64,000 nucleotides of DNA. Origin: Strobilurus pachycystidiatus (Eukaryota; Basidiomycota; Agaricomycetes; Agaricales; Physalacriaceae). Where the stretch lies: the NCBI GenBank assembly GCA_019915135.1, contig JAHLMK010000028.1, positions 248,001 through 312,000 of the forward strand, read 5' to 3'. The position numbers were made by a program, and so were the translations under genes. This document shows, one piece after another, positions 48,487-60,198 of this stretch (position 1 is its first letter; each line of letters begins with the position of its first letter). The notes under the pieces were generated by a model. It saw only the letters and a list, made by a program, of their open reading frames with translations. It did not search any database and had not been told where the DNA came from.

Positions 48487-51400
48487 ATGGATCTTAGCGA
48501 ACTATTCGACGTCGAAGCTGAGGAGTCTTTTGCAGATGGGGAGGATGAGGTTGAATATGACGATGACTTGGAAGGTGTGTCAACCACTGGACGCCGCGCA
48601 CCAAACTTACTTAGCCTATATCACAGGTTTCATTGACGACGGAGCCAAGCTTCAGCCCTCACAGCGTCGAAGCACCCCCTCAGAGTCGCAATCCTCTTCA
48701 TCCTCGAATATCCCTCTACCGCATTCAGACGCCTCTCATGACAGACACGGCTGGGTGGACCATCTTGCGGTGAGATACGCGTCGGGGCAGGGCCAAACCT
48801 TGCAAAGACCTTCCTTGCCGATGGACAACGATGACTGCCCTCTGGAGAAACGCCTCCTTGAACGGGTCTACACAGACCCATATATCTATATCGTTCTTTT
48901 GTATTGCAAGGTTGGTCCGTTTCTGATATCTTCGAATGCGCCTAACTCCCATTTCAAGACCGGCTGCAAACCCGCAGTGTTGTCACGCCTTGTCGAGGTG
49001 AAGAGTTCTCGCGCCGAGCTGAACATTCTCGATGCTGTCCCACACCCACTCATCGACGGTGTCTTCCTGATCCTGGAGCGCGACTTTAATCCCCAGATTG
49101 GCTACGTGCTCCAGTCAATCCCTGCCTGTGTCCGTTCTAGCTTCTTCCCGGCTGCAATGCGCTCCATAGGCAATCCTCCTCCTAATCCCCCTCGCTGGCG
49201 TTCATTTCGTGTTTATATCTCCGATGTTCCAAACCACGCCGCCTTCCTCAAAGTCATCAAAGCTCCCCCCATCCCCCAACTAGTCGGCAAGTGGGTTCAG
49301 ATCCCAACGGGCTTGTACAAAGGGGATGTCGGGCTTGTCACTCGTCAATACGTCTCTGATGAGGATGTTGCCAAGGCAGACATCTTACGGAGGAGGATCG
49401 ACAGAGCACAGCGCATGGCAGCGGATAAGAGGCAGGAGATTTACGCTCTTAGAATGCAGCAACAATCGGAGCTGGATGCTGCTCGGGAGAGGACTTCGAT
49501 AGAGGTGGAGGCGAAGACGCAGGAGGCGGGCCGGCCGCCTCAGACGGTTGACGCCCGTCGTGCTTGGCTGACGAAGAAGGCAGCTCTGGACGAGGAGGCC
49601 AAGAAGATCAAGGACGCTTATGCTGGAATGGAGGCGGAGGCGGCTCGTGTATTAGAGGGGAGACAAGCAGAAGTCCGCCAAATCGAAAAGCAGCGCGACG
49701 ATATGCAGAATCAGCTTGAGACTCAGGATCCACTGTGCTCTATTCTCGTTGTCCCTCGTCCGCCAACGTACGATTTCGATTTGATGCCACAGGAGGGAGA
49801 TATTTTGGAGGAAGGGGTGGGGGAGGCTGTCGGCGAGGCGCGGCCCGTAGCGGGGGAGAGGAGGAAGAGGAGGAGGAAAGGGGGTGAACAAGACGTTCGA
49901 CGTCCACCTGCCCGACTGGCACCACCAGGAAGTATTGCTAGGCCTGTCAAAGACCAGGAAGGTGAACTCCGCATCTTTCAAGGCATCTCCCATCGTACTT
50001 TCGACCACGATTTGGAGATCATCAATCTCCGTACCTCCGTCGTGAGACGTCATCTCACCAGTTACATCGACCCCTCTCTCCTCGATACCTTCCTCAGGTC
50101 GCAACATCCCACGTTGTCTTCCATGAGCGCCAATCCAAACGCCTCATTCCCTCTTCCCTCGAACTGGTTTCTAGCATTCGGGGACACTCTTGAAGACTCC
50201 GTGACAAAACAGTCTGGGACATACACCATGTCCAGTCATTCATCGGCGACTGGCGTCGAGATCTTCGATGCTGACGGACAGGGCTTCTTCGTTCCCCGGC
50301 ATCATCTCATGAAGGTGGTGAAAGTCGGCGATTTGGTAAAGTGTCCATTGTCGGAACAGGAGGATGTTGGACCAGGATTTGTTGTAGACATCTCGGTACA
50401 GGGCGGTCAACGGCATGCAACAGTGATGCTGCATACTCTCACACTCATCGAGGATTGCGACGACGGTGATGCCGACGAGAGTGATGTCGATGAGAGGGAT
50501 CCCGGGTATAGTATTGTGCGTTTCCTATTTTCCCTGCTCTCGAAGAGTGCGTGCTCATATCTCGCAGTCCCGCAACGTACGCGTCAAGGATAGTTATGAA
50601 GTCAGCGTGCGTCTATAACTGTTCCCGCTCCCTGAGTGCATGCTCATTTCTCGCAGTGCCGCACCGTACATGTCAACACTCTTCAGGTCCTGAGCCAGAC
50701 CTGGTACGAGAATCCCGAGGAGACGACGGATGCACCGGCTCCCTTCTTGGGACACACAGGACCGACTCCTTGGCTTGGACGGAAGGTCATGATTGAAGCC
50801 GAAGGTGATGTACATCACAAAGAGCAAGCCATCGTCAAGGACGTCATCTTGGACAAGGATGGAACGATTGCAGTCTCAAAACGCTACAAGCCTGATGCTG
50901 TCATGATCGACTGTTACGAGACAGTTCATGTGAATCCTCAGCCCATCAACGAGTCCGTTCACGCCAACGGTATCCGGATCATAGTCCAGTTTACAATGGT
51001 TCGAGACCACGTTGTTTACGGGACATACTACTACGAGCAAGTCCGCGATTGGAAGTATGTAGTCTAGGTCTATTCCCTTGAGTTCAATGCTAATGTGTTT
51101 TGACTCTAGAACCCGTTGGCCACTTCGTATCGCCTGCCCTCTCCGCCGAAATCAGGCCGCATTTGAGGGACCGTTGGAGGTCAGACGCTTGGAATGGGGT
51201 GCCGATTATCCCAAGTGGGATCCGGAGGACCTTGCCAAACGGTCTGGCTGGTATCGGAGGGATGAACAGGAAGGAAATGCTCTCCAGCGTGCCCAGGAAT
51301 TGAGGTCGAATGACCTCACACTCCTCTCTCAACCTCCTCGAATGCCCCCACCACCCAAACCCCGCACTCCCCCTCCGTCCAAGGCCCATCCCCACTGGCT

Positions 51401-51974
51401 GGAGAGTTCCCGTCTCTTCAACATGCATGTTGAGATTCTTTATAAAGTCATCGAGACAAATTCACAGGCTGGCATACGGAAGAAAAAGAGGAAGATAGAC
51501 GAAGGCAGAGATGGTATCCGACTCGTCGCCACCCTAACAACCAATCCCAGCGGGTCAAATCCCCCCCGCGTAGTCCTTCGCTGTGCTGTCCAAACCCTGC
51601 TGCCGCAGAAGAAGAGTGTTCTTGATGTGAACCTCTGCGAGCCCATTCACCCAGGCAGCCGTTTCGGTAATAATTACCGACTGTACGCGTTCCGTGGGCT
51701 ACACGAAGGGGAGTTCATGCGTCCACTTGCTCATCAGAACACTACCGACGGGAAGCTTATGCATCTGGGCATCTGGGTGGAAGTTCAAATTGACGGAAAG
51801 GATTACGCCAAGAAGGTTGTCGAGGGCAAACTACAAACCATCGTCTTTCGCGATGAAGACTGCGTCCTTATAAAAGACACACGAGGCGAATTCATTGCAA
51901 ACTACGAGTGGGAGCAGATGCGGTCTGGTGAAAAACTCAGCTGGGACGAAATCTGGCAAACCAGGATTGTTTAG
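48487..51974 (+). CDS. Spt5-like protein with KOW motifs, 6 exons
   Basis: Exons 48487-48574, 48627-48910, 48959-50515, 50568-50606, 50657-51054 and 51110-51974 total 3,231 nt and give 1,076 residues. All introns have GT..AG ends and the frame is kept. The protein starts with an acidic leader (MDLSELFDVEAEESFADGED), then an NGN-like stretch DPYIYIVLLYCKTGCKPAVL. A clear KOW motif follows (QLVGKWVQIPTGLYKGDVGL), then a long charged coiled coil (RRRIDRAQRMAADKRQEIYA and on), and further KOW-like parts (KVVKVGDLVKCPLSEQEDVG, WLGRKVMIEAEGDVHHKEQA). Spt5 is the universal transcription elongation factor that binds RNA polymerase II. This copy is diverged and lacks the usual C-terminal repeats, so it is probably an expanded Spt5-like paralogue, not the essential one. 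The 39-nt fourth exon sits between two similar introns. The 48-nt second intron could also be read through. Confidence 0.78.
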
Positions 51975-52179
51975 AAGTGTATGCATAGATGAATTTTATG
52001 TTAGAAGTTTATATACAGGTAGACAAATTTTATATCTTAGTGTATCGGTAGCCAGGTGGAACATTGTATAAGTGTACACAATTATACATTATTATCGTAG
52101 CCCCGTGGGACGCCAAGATCTGCGGAGGCCTCTGCGATACTTTCATCGTCAGGGTGGGTTCATGTAATGTGGGTTGTTG

Positions 52180-53575
52180 TTCGGTTATAACGGAATATGT
52201 AACTCACGAATCGTTATGGTTGAATTTGCCGCGGGTGGTTCCAAAGATGCCCAACGAGTTCTTGGTGAACGAGTCTGGTCGAATTCGGACGGAGGAACAG
52301 CGTATCATTCTGGGAGTGTACAGGAAGGTAAGTATTCGAATCTTTCGAACTCTATAGCTCATGAATGATTTAACTACGGATGGCTTTAGAGGTGCCCAAC
52401 GACGTCTCAGTGAACCTCCAAGGTCGATTTGGAAAGGAGAAAAAGCGTATCATTCTGGGGGTGTACGAAAAGGTAAGTTTGTTTCTGAATATTTCGAATT
52501 CTCTAACTCATGAACCGTTCTTTGATATCAGCCACGGATGGCTCTAGAGGCGCCCAACGACGTCTCAGTGAACCTCCAAGGTCGATATTGAAAGGAGAAA
52601 GAGGTTTCCATTCTGGGGGTGTACGGGCAGGTAATTTTGGTTTCGAACCTTTCGAATTCTATAACTCATGAACCGTTCAATTATATCAGCTACGGATGGC
52701 TCTGGAGGTGCCCAACGACGTCTACGCGAGCCTCCGATGTTGACTTCAAACTGAGAATGAGCGTATCCTTTATGACGTCGGCGGGGAGGTAAGCTTGTGC
52801 TCGAATGTTGGGAATTCAGTAACTCATGGACAATTATCTAGATTGGCCATGGATGGCTCCGGAGGTGCACAACGACATCCAAGTGAACCTCCGATGCCGT
52901 TTTCAAACGGAGAATCAGCGTATCGTTTGTGGCGTCGACGGGAATGTACGGTTGTGTTCGAATCTTTCGAATTCCTCAACTCATGAGCCGTTCATTGATA
53001 TCAACCACGGATGGCTCTAGACGTGCCCAACGATGTCTCAGTGAACCTCCAAGGTCGATATGGAATGGAGAAAAAGCGTATCATTCTGGGGGTGTACGGA
53101 AAGGTAAGTTCGTGGCCGAATCTTTGGAATTTAGTAACTCATCGACGATTCAATTAGATTAACTATGGATGGCTCTGGAGGTGCCCAACGACATCTAAGT
53201 GAACATCCAAGGCCGATTTTGAAAGGAGAAAAAGCGTCTGTGTTTGAATCTTTCGATTCTTCTAACTCATGAACGATTCACTGATATCAGCTACGGATGC
53301 CTCTAGGCGTGCCCAACGACGTCTCAGTGAGTCTCCAAGGTTGATCTCAAACGGAGAATAAGCGTATCACCCTGGGTGTATGGGAAGGTCAGTTGTGTTC
53401 GGTGCTTCCGACATCCGTAATTCACCAACCATTGAAAGTCTTCCGCTTGCAGCTGGCGCTGGGAGTGCCCAGCGAGATCCAAGGGAAGGTCCAAGCTCGA
53501 TTTCGTGAAGAGAGAGAAGCTATCTTTCCTGGGTCCTCGGGAAGGTCAGATCATGTTTGGTTCCTCCGAAAGTTG
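52180..53575 (+). repeat. Nine tandem copies of an intron-plus-exon cassette (about 155 bp)
   Basis: Nine head-to-tail units, each about 155 bp. A typical unit has a donor GGTAAGT, a branch-like CTAACTC, an acceptor TATCAG and then a 99-nt block reading LRMALEVPNDVSVNLQGRFG plus KEKKRIILGVYGK. At 33 codons in phase 0, the block could be added or removed without changing frame. Units 1, 5 and 9 are the most diverged but still open (for example VHNDIQVNLRCRFQTENQRI). Units 3, 4, 7 and 8 carry stops, and units 2, 6 and 7 have a damaged acceptor (AA for AG) or a truncated exon. The array lies 200 bp after the stop of the Spt5-like gene. I do not recognise the encoded repeat. Confidence 0.85.
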
Positions 53576-53689
53576 TCACTCATCGGAATTCTTGATTACG
53601 GAACGCTCTGAAGGTTCCCAACCGAGTAAGAAGATGATTCTTGAGATCACGAAGAAAGTTCTGAGTAATATGTCAAATGCAAGGTGATG

Positions 53690-54990
53690 GGATACGATAC
53701 GGTAGCTGTACTCACCTTGCACGCGAGATCGGCTTGATTCGCCTGTAGAAATGATGGGATATGCTTTGGATAACGAAAGGAAAGCTCTGAGATGTGTATA
53801 GGTTGCTTCGGATCAGTGATTCTCAGTCGCTCGATATTGCCAGTGGACTTCTGATGACGGGATCTCGTTCGGCGACCGCAATGTCCAGAATCCAATCGTT
53901 GGATGCGATGAAGGTCCATATCACGAAGAATCTTGAGGCGCTGCTGACGGGTTTCAATCCTCACTAGCTGGTGCTGAAAGCGCCGCTTGTTGGTTCACAG
54001 CCTATAGCTGGCCTTGGGCCGCCGATGCTCGCATTCACCCTAGTGTAAAGGGCACCATCAGTAGCAGAGACGGAAGATTAAGTATAACATACCGATGCTG
54101 TACTGTAGTCGTTTGTTGCTCTATATTCTCGAATGGCGTCGACGTAGTGGCCTAATGCGCGTACCTTGTAGCCATTGAGCTTGAATTTCACCTTGACAGT
54201 CCGCTTCCGAGGTGCCTCATTGACTGTAGCCCCATTCCCCATCTTTTTCGCGCGTCGAGCCTCCCTCCGAATCCGTGCAGCCGTCTCTCTTGAAGTCTCC
54301 TTCGTATCATAGCTCGGGGCAACCTTCTGCTCAAAGTTGCGTAGCGCATTTCCCAACTGCGTAGTTGACTCGTCAAATTGGTGTAGATATGTAGGCGCAT
54401 CTTGGCGTAGGAGTGCCAGACGGGACACAGAAAGAGAAGATCCTGGACCATTCGCTCATGAATGGGATCCAAGGGACCCTCGATGCATGCAAATGTAACC
54501 TTGGGTCTCCCTCAGATCATGCGAAGGAGTTGAGCACGAGAGGGAGTCTCACCTGTACCAAATCCTCAAAGTCCCGCGCAGCATATTGCTTCATATCCGC
54601 GACGTTAGTCCCAAACATTCGAATCGTGAAACGACCAGAAATATGAAATTGGGACCATTCGAAAGCGACGGTTGAACTCCTGCTCCACATCATCACCCGG
54701 TCCCGTGGGCCACCGCCGTGTAACAACAACAACAACCACCCATAGACTTCAGGATGCGAACAAGGTGCTTGAATATCGCTTTCCAGACACCGATTTCCCA
54801 TTCCAAAGCCATGCTATTGATATTTTGCTTGTTGACAACCTGTGGTAGACAATCGCCGGTGTCATGTATTGGTGGTCTCTTGTCAACTCTACCACTGTCC
54901 CACCAAAGTTGAAGGATCTCCTGCCGTTTGGATTCAGGTACCAGCAAGGACTCAGAGGGATATGGACTGGTATAGGTAAGTGTTGAGTTA
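53690..54990 (-). mobile_element. Plavaka-type transposase relic (C-terminal part)
   Basis: On the minus strand: VVNKQNINSMALEWEIGVWK, FGTNVADMKQYAARDFEDLV, PVWHSYAKMRLHIYTNL, TTQLGNALRNFEQKVAPSYD, TVKVKFKLNGYKVRALGHYV, AIREYRATNDYST, then GECEHRRPKASYRL|TNKRRFQHQL and HISELSFRYPKHIPSFLQAN. This is the C-terminal order of the Plavaka transposases of basidiomycetes (a CACTA-like superfamily). A TGA at 53995-53997 interrupts SYRL|TNKRRF, and several blocks sit in different frames. The catalytic N-terminal part is absent. Confidence 0.72.
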
Positions 54991-55009
54991 GAATTAAGTC
55001 GCTATTGCT

Positions 55010-55222
55010 TATTTTGAACCACTAGAAGAGACTAAGGATCGCGCACGAAATAAAGCGGCACGGGCTCGCAAGCATGCGAGATCTACGGCGAATCTCTCAT
55101 CCCGCCACAAATTCAAATCTGCATGCTCACATCAGGGAGAACTATTCTGATGAAGACATAAGCGCGTCAGAAGAAGAGGACGTTGGACAGTTCAACTCAG
55201 ATTTAGAATTAGAGTGGGCATA
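55010..55222 (+). other. Possible C-terminal gene fragment
   Basis: The plus strand reads basic (DRARNKAARARKHARSTANL), then in another frame acidic residues ending in a stop (YSDEDISASEEEDVGQFNSD, LELEWA). This looks like the end of a protein but has no partner exons here. Confidence 0.3.
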
Positions 55223-55262
55223 GTTGTAGTAAAATAGATCAAGTTGCAAACATGAAATAGTT

Positions 55263-56840
55263 CTAATTAATGGCCTCTGGCCATACTGTCATCTTCTCCA
55301 ACGCCTCAGTCCAACGCTGCTCACGTCGCCGCCGCCACTCTGCTCGCTCCTCTGCCGACATCCTCTTGTAGTCTTCCTCCATGAACGCCTTGTCCGTCTT
55401 GCAACCGTTCTCCACATATCGGAATAGACCGCCAGCCGTAAAGTGAACCACGGAAATTCTCTCCTCTCCAGCTTCAACTGCAACGTTAGAGTGAACGAGA
55501 AGTGCGGAGGGCAGCAGGATAGTGGAACCGGGAGGAAATCGAATAACAAGGCCAAGATCCCAAAGAATGAGATGACCGCCGGTGTCAGGATTATAGTTCC
55601 CTAGAGCTGTAACAGCACACCAACCCCAGGCGAGGTTGCCCTGGTCGGTGTGCGGCCACGTTGTCCCATAGCTAGCATGTGCGCTCTGTGCAGCGGCGTT
55701 AGTGGTTGCACCTGCCCAAAAAGTATCTGGGAAGCCGCCAGGAAAAGGATTCGCCGCGCCTGGCAAGGTAGCTGCCAGCGTCCGGAGACTTTCCATACAA
55801 AGCTCATGAATATCTGGCTGGTATGTCTGAAACAAGACTTTGTACTATTAGCGAATGATTGCAATGAAAGAAAAGCTGAGAGTACTCACAATCCGCCCAC
55901 TTGGCAATCCTGACCATACCCTTACATGATAAGAGCTCCTGGAGGTATTTGGCCTCGTGAGGGTTCTGCCGAAGGATCATTGGTTCAGGTTGACCACCAC
56001 CGTAAGAGGTTCCCATTGTGCGTTCCTTGCACGGTCCCCGACGATGAGCGTGAAAAGGAAGTAAAGCCATGATGCGACGTATGACGGAAGTGGCGAGGTC
56101 CAACGCGCCTGTGTAGCTGAGTCCTGTTTGTTTACCGGGTTGGTTGCCGGGGCGCCCACCGAGGAGAGCAATAACACGGCGAGAGCTATCGAGAATTGGT
56201 ATAGTCGTGCTGCATAGTTATATAAGCATGACCGACATGGGTGAAAGTGGAGGAAAACTTACATGCCATCCCAATCAATCAAGCGCATGTTGGGCTCTGC
56301 GAGGACCTGTAACAGCGTGGGTACCCACCGAACAAGATTTAGAACTAGTCCAATCCAGCCTGGTCCTGTTACTGGTGCATCCCGCAGCGTGTAGTCGTCT
56401 ACGACAACTGTGTTGCCTCTAGCCTCCTCGACGCGCTTTTGAGTAACACGTTTTCCATTGGACGCAGAAGGATCTGAGCGGCCCTTGCTATGCTGCTTCT
56501 GATTCTTTCTGTGCTTCGTGCGCTGGGCGAAAGAATAATGGGGGCTCATAGTGGACAAACGTTTAGATGGCCGGTGCGTAGAAGACGACGAGGAGGTAGC
56601 CGGGTTTGAGGTAGCTGAGGTCGAGGTAGCTGAGGCCGAGGTAGCTGAGGCCGAGGAATCCAAAGTGAAAGACGAGGAAGGGAGGGGTGACTCGGCAGCG
56701 GCAGCAATCCACGGATCTGTGTCAAAGCTAGCTTCGCCCTTAACTTCAATGCCGTCTGCGAAGAGTCCAAGGTCGTGGTCAGGAATGCCTCCGTCGAGGT
56801 CTGTCCCATCAACGGGTTCCGAAGATAGTGCCGTGGTCAT
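55263..56840 (-). CDS. 2-oxoglutarate/Fe(II) dioxygenase-like protein, probably Tet/JBP type, 3 exons
   Basis: Exons 56840-56263, 56209-55890 and 55837-55263 total 1,473 nt, giving 490 residues with all joins in frame. The N-terminus is Ser/Thr/Ala-rich with an 18-bp repeat (SATSASATS) and a basic block (RTKHRKNQKQHSKGR). The C-terminal half has SYGGGQPEP and then the double-stranded beta-helix core: TTWPHTDQGNLAWGWCAVTA, GGHLILWDLGLVIRFPPGST, ILLPSALLVHSNVAV and EERISVVHF. The HTD pair, the distal His in LVHSNV and the Arg in EERIS are the expected iron and 2-oxoglutarate ligands. This mushroom family is often placed near the Tet/JBP 5-methylcytosine oxygenases, which are expanded and transposon-linked in these fungi. 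Here it sits between transposase relics. The oxygenase call is firm, the substrate is not. Confidence 0.72.
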
Positions 56841-57134
56841 CCATTGGTCATCTTGGGCCTGTGATGGATTGAATAGAGCGACGTGCTAGTAGTAGTGGAC
56901 AACTTACGCGACAAACAACATTGAGAATCTTGGACGCGTGAAACTCTCGTGGGCCAAGAATAGGCGGACCCGCTGTGATTGAGAATGGACGACCAGAGCG
57001 CGTCGTTCGCAGAGGAAAGTCGGCTGTGGATGAATTTGATGAGGATGAGGACTGGCCCCAAATTCGCCAGCCTGATAGAATGAGTCAGTATGCAAGGCAA
57101 GGGAGAATGGGTGATAGGCCAGATGAAGATGAAC

Positions 57135-57223
57135 TTGCACATTTAGCACTGCAGCTGGCGTTGGAAGTAGGCTCAAAGGTCGGCCCTTTGTCGACAACGC
57201 CAGCCGCAGTGCTAAATGTGCAA
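57135..57223. repeat. Near-perfect inverted repeat with 31-bp loop
   Basis: Arm 1 (57135-57163) begins TTGCACATTTAGCACTGCAG. Arm 2 (57195-57223) is its complement with one mismatch over 29 bp. It lies about 300 bp upstream of the dioxygenase-like gene's start. Confidence 0.92.
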
Positions 57224-57499
57224 GAGAGAAGAGACATGAAGACATTTAAGGATTGTAGAGATAGCCTACCTGCGGGCATGTCCAAAATGTGCACTTGCAG
57301 CACGAGCGCTACGGTGGTGGTGGTTGCAAACGAAGCGAGCATAAACAAACGGCGACACGGAGCCGAGCATTTTAAATCAGCAAGCGCGCTCACGTGCGCG
57401 TCCGATTGAAGTCCAGACTTGGCTCACAAACCGACTACACCCCACGAGGACGCTCTTCCACTGATTTAGGTTAATATTAATGCCCAGCCCCGTTTTCCT

Positions 57500-59100
57500 C
57501 TTCACTCTACCAGGTCAATCAGTCCGATGCCGACTGGGGTCCCATTCCATTCCTCAGCGACCTTGCGATCCGCAGCCATCTCGAGTCATTCGTCCTCCGC
57601 GCTGGCGGCCACGTTGAATCTGACGGAGTGCAAGATTTCCCGGAGCAGACAGCCGCTCATCTGCCCCCCACTACGACTGGAATCTTTTTGACGCGTACGG
57701 TGGTATTGCATTCAACGCGTCAGAGGAGGAACGCGGCGTCGCGCGCATCTCTGAAGCTCTGCTGAACTATTTGGATCATGACCCGGACACCATTGGTTCG
57801 GATGACGAGGACGTTGAGCGCTCAGACGCCGGTAATAGCTCGGATGGAAATTCAGGTAGATCCAGGGTAGATCATCAGTCGTCTTCTCATCACTGCCAGT
57901 ACTAATTCATTCTTCTATTCGGAGTGCGAAGATCCTAATGCTAAAATACAGACGCCTCAGTCTGGAACTTACAGGGTTACGGATGCTGCCGCCGCGCGCT
58001 ACTGGTACCAATGGCCGGGACCGAATTGTATGTTGATTCCTCGGTGTTTTCAAGCAAAACCTGAACCTCTGAGCCCATATAGTCATGCACCCTGGACAAT
58101 CTGATGCGCTCAGTGTTCTCTCACCGTCAACTGGATTTTTCATGTGGCTTCTTCGTGCCAACGGCGTCACAGATGTACCCTCGATCAAATCGATGCAGAG
58201 TCTCAACTCTCCTATGGTCCGCATTCAAAACAACGACTTCTACATCCATGAACCGGCGTATCTCCGTGATGGAACATACTGCCGACACGATGGATCATGC
58301 GGTCGGGAACCTTATTTGCGCGCTGTTGGTAGTTCGAGACTGTTAGAGGTGACAGCGGAGTGGTATTCGATGGCTATGAGGTTCCCATCCTTTGTAAGCA
58401 TTTTAGTATAGCCTGTGATTTGATCTCATATCGATATATTAGATGTTGTGGATCCTCTCGCTCTCGATGAATCTCGAGCCCTGGCTTCTGACGGATGCAA
58501 TGCAAGGCAATCGCTGGCGCAAACTATCGCAGGGGCATCGTGTTGTCGCTTTCCCAATCTGGATGTATTGCGACGATACATCCGGAAATGTCTCGAAGAA
58601 ATGGAATAAATACAACTCGTTCCTGTTCACGCCAGCGGGTCTTCCTCGAAGCGAAGCGCAAAAGGAGTCTAACGTGCATTCCTGTCAACGTCGAACATCG
58701 CACTTTCCCTGGAGATGCCGTTCTGACGAGTTGTGCAGGAAAGCCGAAAAACATGGGATAAGGGCATGGGATTGCAGACTTCAAGAAGCCGTCTTGGTAT
58801 TTCTGATCAACTTAGCCATGCTCGGGACAATCCAATGCAGAGCGAGTTCGCTTGTCAGATGGGTCTCCGGGGGAAGTTCTTCTGTCGTGTTTGTTGGGTC
58901 AAGGGCAAGGACTCGAAGGCGAATTGTGAGGCAGGAGCTCGACCTGCCTGTGAGGAGGATAGCGATGATGATGCAAGTATTGATGATGCCAGCGAGAGCG
59001 AGGGCACCCTCCACAACCTCGAAGAAGGGATGGAAGAAGAGCAGTGTTGAGGATCTGGGGCAGATGTTGGAGCGTGTCAAGAACTTCATCAAGGTTTGAC
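57500..59100 (+). mobile_element. Relic of a repetitive Agaricomycete transposase-like family
   Basis: Blocks on the plus strand are DWNLFDAYGGIAFNASEEER, LLNYLDHDPDTIGSDDEDVE, FFMWLLRANGVTDVPSIKSM, GNRWRKLSQGHRVVAFPI, WMYCDDTSGNVSKKWNK, NSFLFTPAGLPRSEAQKESN, and in another frame DNPMQSEFACQMGLRGKFFC and RVCWVKGKDSKANCE. This is a very common, multi-copy family in mushroom genomes, linked by layout to Plavaka/KDZ-like elements. After NVH the frame shifts and the following residues are lost, and the C-terminal half is absent after LERVKNFIKV at 59098. It is a decayed copy. Confidence 0.65.
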
Positions 59101-59169
59101 GCACTTTGGCTCTAGCCTGACAAAATCTGTAGCCTGGCCGAAGTCGTAAAAACTTAAAAGGCAGAAACC

Positions 59170-60185
59170 CTCAAGATTCATTCTCGAGCTACTCGATGCC
59201 GTACATCGAATGCGAGGAACAAGTTCGCTGTTTCACTATCAGACCCTCTGGCCAACTGGTACATTCAGACTCCAATCATGCTCCTTCCAGCCGGCCGCAT
59301 CCTCAAATCCACACGCCAAAATGTCGATATCACCAGCAAAGAACGCCGGTGTACGGTCTCACCGCCAACTCCCGCGCGTTCTCCTCATCAGCAGCAAAGT
59401 CGTCTTCACCACTGGTCTTTCGAAATTCTCGGCATCGTCGACGCAGTAGAATCAGAGTCTTGTGACGGTCACGTTGGACGTCCGCTCCGCATCGGCGCTT
59501 TTGCTTCAAGCACAGTGTCAAGTACACTCCCAAGGATGATGCGTGGGGCGTCTCGCCGTCATCGACGAAAGCTTCTTACCGAACGATGGGTTCGGCCAAT
59601 TTCTCCCAACTCCTATGCCACGCCTTACCACGTCGTGTTGCCAAATCCTTCGGGGACGAACACTGCCCAGAACCTGCAGCAGACGCTGTGCCACGCTGTC
59701 ATGGGCTGATGTACGTTGTCTGCGAGGACGAGCTCGTCGACGACTTCGATGGCGACATTGATGACCTCGACTAGGCGACGAGGTCCTGGAGATTGGCGGC
59801 ATCGGGGAGACCAAGTCGAGCTGCTCACAGCCCATATTGACTATGCTGTCTGGCCTCGTCATCTGCGCCCAATAGGAAATAGATTTCATTGGTCTATCAG
59901 CGTCCCATCCCCCACCCCAGTATGTCCTATTGTGGCAACGTGTCTCTGAATAGTCACTTGCTCACTCATTTCCGCAGCTCCTGTTTCTGACCCTATCATC
60001 CATCACAAATGCCGCTGCTCTGGTGCCCGCTCCCGCCGGTCTCGAAGACGCAGCTGCATGGAGAGGCAAGCTGAACCGTGGGAGTATTGCTGTTGAAAGC
60101 TCTGTGTACGTATCCTCCGTTCATTTATCCGTTCATTTATCGGTGTATTCGCTTGCTACTTACATGTACTGTAGAGCGTCCTAGA
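59170..60185 (+). other. Unclear coding potential
   Basis: Open segments on the plus strand include KNAGVRSHRQLPRVLLISSK with VVFTTGLSKFSASSTQ, an acidic end ELVDDFDGDIDDLD at 59773, and ALVPAPAGLEDAAAWRGKLN near 60030. They could be exons of a small gene, but I cannot join them or name a family. Confidence 0.3.
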
Positions 60186-60198
60186 ATGTCAACAGTAA

